From contig DATJYF010000282.1 in assembly GCA_035499715.1 (NCBI GenBank), forward strand, positions 1 to 14,927: a stretch of 14,927 nt of DNA. Reading direction: 5' to 3'. The position numbers and the translations under genes are program-made. The notes under the pieces were generated by a model. That model saw only the letters and a list, made by a program, of their open reading frames with translations. It was not told where the DNA came from and ran no database searches. Numbering within the stretch: the first letter of the stretch is position 1; the number at the start of each line of letters is the position of its first letter. This document shows, piece by piece, positions 13,959-14,927 of this stretch. The DNA comes from DASRHD01 sp035499715. Lineage in GTDB: Bacteria > Verrucomicrobiota > Verrucomicrobiia > Opitutales > Opitutaceae.

Positions 13959-14124
13959 AGGTTCTGAACGGTTGCCCCTGCCTTCTGGCGAGTCGAGTAT
14001 CGGAAGGTTACATTACTGTGACTCCACGGCCGGCCGGCGCCGGCTCGGTCGTCGGGAAAATGTAACGCAATCGTTTCCAGCGAAACGGACTCCATGGCAA
14101 AGCGTGCGGCGGCGGCGCGCCCGG
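13959..14124. promoter_or_regulatory. 166-bp intergenic region with repeats, candidate promoter/operator of the ACP operon
   Basis: The longest gap in the minus-strand unit. It holds an 8-bp inverted repeat GTTACATT (14007-14014) / AATGTAAC (14059-14066). It also holds an imperfect direct repeat GACTCCAyGGC (14020-14030 and 14088-14098) and GC palindromes including GCCGGCGCCGGC (14033-14044). I find no convincing sigma-70 or sigma-54 pair. The layout suggests an internal promoter with operator sites, or a processing or terminator hairpin after the PglC-like gene. Confidence 0.4.
14007..14066. repeat. Inverted repeat GTTACATT / AATGTAAC
   Basis: Two perfect 8-bp arms separated by 44 bp, AT-rich arms enclosing a GC-rich core. 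The arms could be two half-sites for a dimeric regulator or the base of a long hairpin. Confidence 0.5.
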
Positions 14125-14733
14125 TCAGTCCTTGCGGACGGGCGCGGGACTGCCGGCGAACCGGGTCATCGTCGCCTCGCCCGCCGCGGAAATGCCTTCA
14201 CGGCGGAAAACCCGCACCACGGTCAGGGCGATGATCTTCAAGTCGAGCCAGAAGGTCTGGTGATCGACATACCAGACGTCGAGGCGGAACTTTTCCTCCC
14301 ACGTCAGCGCGTTGCGTCCGTTGATCTGTGCCCAGCCGGTGAGCCCCGGCCGTAATTCATGCCGCCGCGCCTGCTCCTCGGAATAAAGCGGCAGGTATTC
14401 GACCAGCAACGGACGCGGCCCGACCAGGCTCATCTCCCCGCGCAGCACATTCCAGAGTTCGGGCAATTCATCCAGACTTGTGGCCCGCAGCCACCGGCCG
14501 AACGCGGGCAGCCGTTTGGCGTCGGGCAGCAGCCGGCCCGCGTCGTCGCGGGCGTCGGTCATGGTGCGGAATTTGCACAATTGAAAGATGCGTCCGCCGC
14601 GGCCCGGCCGGGGCTGCCGGAAGATCACCGGGCGCCCCAGTTTCCGCCACACGAGGAGGGCCAGCACAAGTAATCCGGGCGAAAGCAACGCTAGTGCCAC
14701 CGCCGAGACCAAAAGATCGAACAGTCGTTTCAT
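14125..14733 (-). CDS. Small phosphoglycosyl transferase (PglC-like bacterial sugar transferase)
   Basis: Monotopic phosphoglycosyl transferase that moves a phospho-sugar from a UDP-sugar to undecaprenyl phosphate, starting glycan assembly on the cytoplasmic face. At 202 aa it is the minimal (PglC) size, without the extra TM helices of WbaP/WcaJ. Features are an N-terminal re-entrant membrane helix with SPG (about 4-28), KFRTM (54-58), the catalytic Asp88-Glu89 in ATSLDELPELWNVLRGE, LVGPRPLL (103-110) and LRPGLTGWAQINGRN (127-141). The C-terminal GISAAGEATMTRF resembles the PglC tail. With PglD-, PglE- and PglF-like genes downstream, the substrate is probably UDP-bacillosamine or a 4-N-acyl variant. 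I start at ATG 14733, where ATGA overlaps the stop of the upstream glycosyltransferase. The frame runs further upstream but only as a shadow of that gene. Confidence 0.94.
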   Translation of the reverse strand: MKRLFDLLVSAVALALLSPGLLVLALLVWRKLGRPVIFRQPRPGRGGRIFQLCKFRTMTDARDDAGRLLPDAKRLPAFGRWLRATSLDELPELWNVLRGEMSLVGPRPLLVEYLPLYSEEQARRHELRPGLTGWAQINGRNALTWEEKFRLDVWYVDHQTFWLDLKIIALTVVRVFRREGISAAGEATMTRFAGSPAPVRKD

Positions 14734-14927
14734 CCTTCCAGTTCGGCAAACAGCCGCAGCCACTGGCCCGCCACGCGGCCCATGTCGTAGTGCTGATGAC
14801 CCGCCGCAAAAGCCTTCCCGCGTTTCATGGCCAGCTCGTCGGGATTTCGGGCGATGCGCCCGAGCACCTGCCTTAATCCGGCGACGTCGCCCGGCTCCAC
14901 CACCCAGCCGCAATCGTGCCGGTCGAC
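14730..14927 (-). CDS. Glycosyltransferase, GT-B (family 4-like), C-terminal fragment
   Basis: The last 65 residues of a gene that enters from the right edge in frame. The sequence begins with VDRHDCGWVVEPGDVAGL, matching the end of GT4-type glycosyltransferases: a conserved Gly-Trp-Val-Val, then a 'pgD..L' turn that follows the donor-binding region. It continues through helices of the type 'RNPDELAMKRGKAFAAG' to the stop overlapping the PglC-like ATG (ATGA at 14730-14733). No acceptor or donor specificity can be inferred from this piece. The overlap shows it is co-translated with the phosphoglycosyl transferase, so it probably adds a sugar to the same lipid-linked glycan. Confidence 0.75.
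   Translation of the reverse strand, partial: VDRHDCGWVVEPGDVAGLRQVLGRIARNPDELAMKRGKAFAAGHQHYDMGRVAGQWLRLFAELEG

Noticed and set aside
14734..14913. N-terminal extension of the sugar transferase to 14913
   Set aside because: The extension is an out-of-frame reading of the glycosyltransferase C-terminus; the PglC-like N-terminus (MKRLFDLL) begins at 14733.

Overview
The window is a GC-rich (well over 60% by eye) extracellular polysaccharide locus from a Gram-negative bacterium. It has a Wza-type outer-membrane export protein, a beta-barrel protein, an exosortase and a separate EpsI-type protein. That set is seen in Verrucomicrobiota (e.g. Opitutales) and some Proteobacteria. I lean towards Verrucomicrobiota, as an inference only. 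No rRNA, tRNA, IS element, CRISPR array or phage gene is visible.

Layout. (1) 1-4227, plus strand: an export unit with an outer-membrane beta-barrel protein (5' end off the window), a Wza-like export protein and a fused Wzz/BY-kinase. (2) 4260-5276, minus: an exosortase, convergent with unit 1. (3) about 5422-6993, plus: an O-antigen ligase/polymerase-like membrane protein, divergent from the exosortase. (4) 6970-14927, minus, in transcription order: the C-terminus of a glycosyltransferase, a PglC-like phosphoglycosyl transferase, a 166-bp gap with repeats, an acyl carrier protein (ACP), a short-chain dehydrogenase (SDR), an adenylate-forming ligase, a PglD/NeuD-like acyltransferase, EpsI, a PglE-like aminotransferase and a PglF/WbpM-like 4,6-dehydratase. 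Several genes in unit 4 overlap by ATGA, so it is probably one or two tightly coupled operons.

How it fits together. Dehydratase, aminotransferase and PglD-like acyltransferase match the three steps of UDP-di-N-acetylbacillosamine synthesis (PglF, PglE, PglD). The PglC-like enzyme would load that sugar onto undecaprenyl phosphate, and glycosyltransferases would extend it. The O-antigen ligase-like protein would polymerise or ligate the chain, and the Wzz/BY-kinase, Wza-like protein and barrel would control length and export.

The most interesting part is the ACP-SDR-ligase cassette placed between the PglC-like gene and the PglD-like gene. It suggests that the 4-amino group receives an ACP-borne acyl group (for instance a 3-hydroxyacyl) instead of a plain acetyl. 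EpsI lies inside the sugar operon, which ties the exosortase protein-sorting system to this glycan. No region longer than 300 bases lacks a gene; the two largest gaps (5277-5421 and 13959-14124) are described below.
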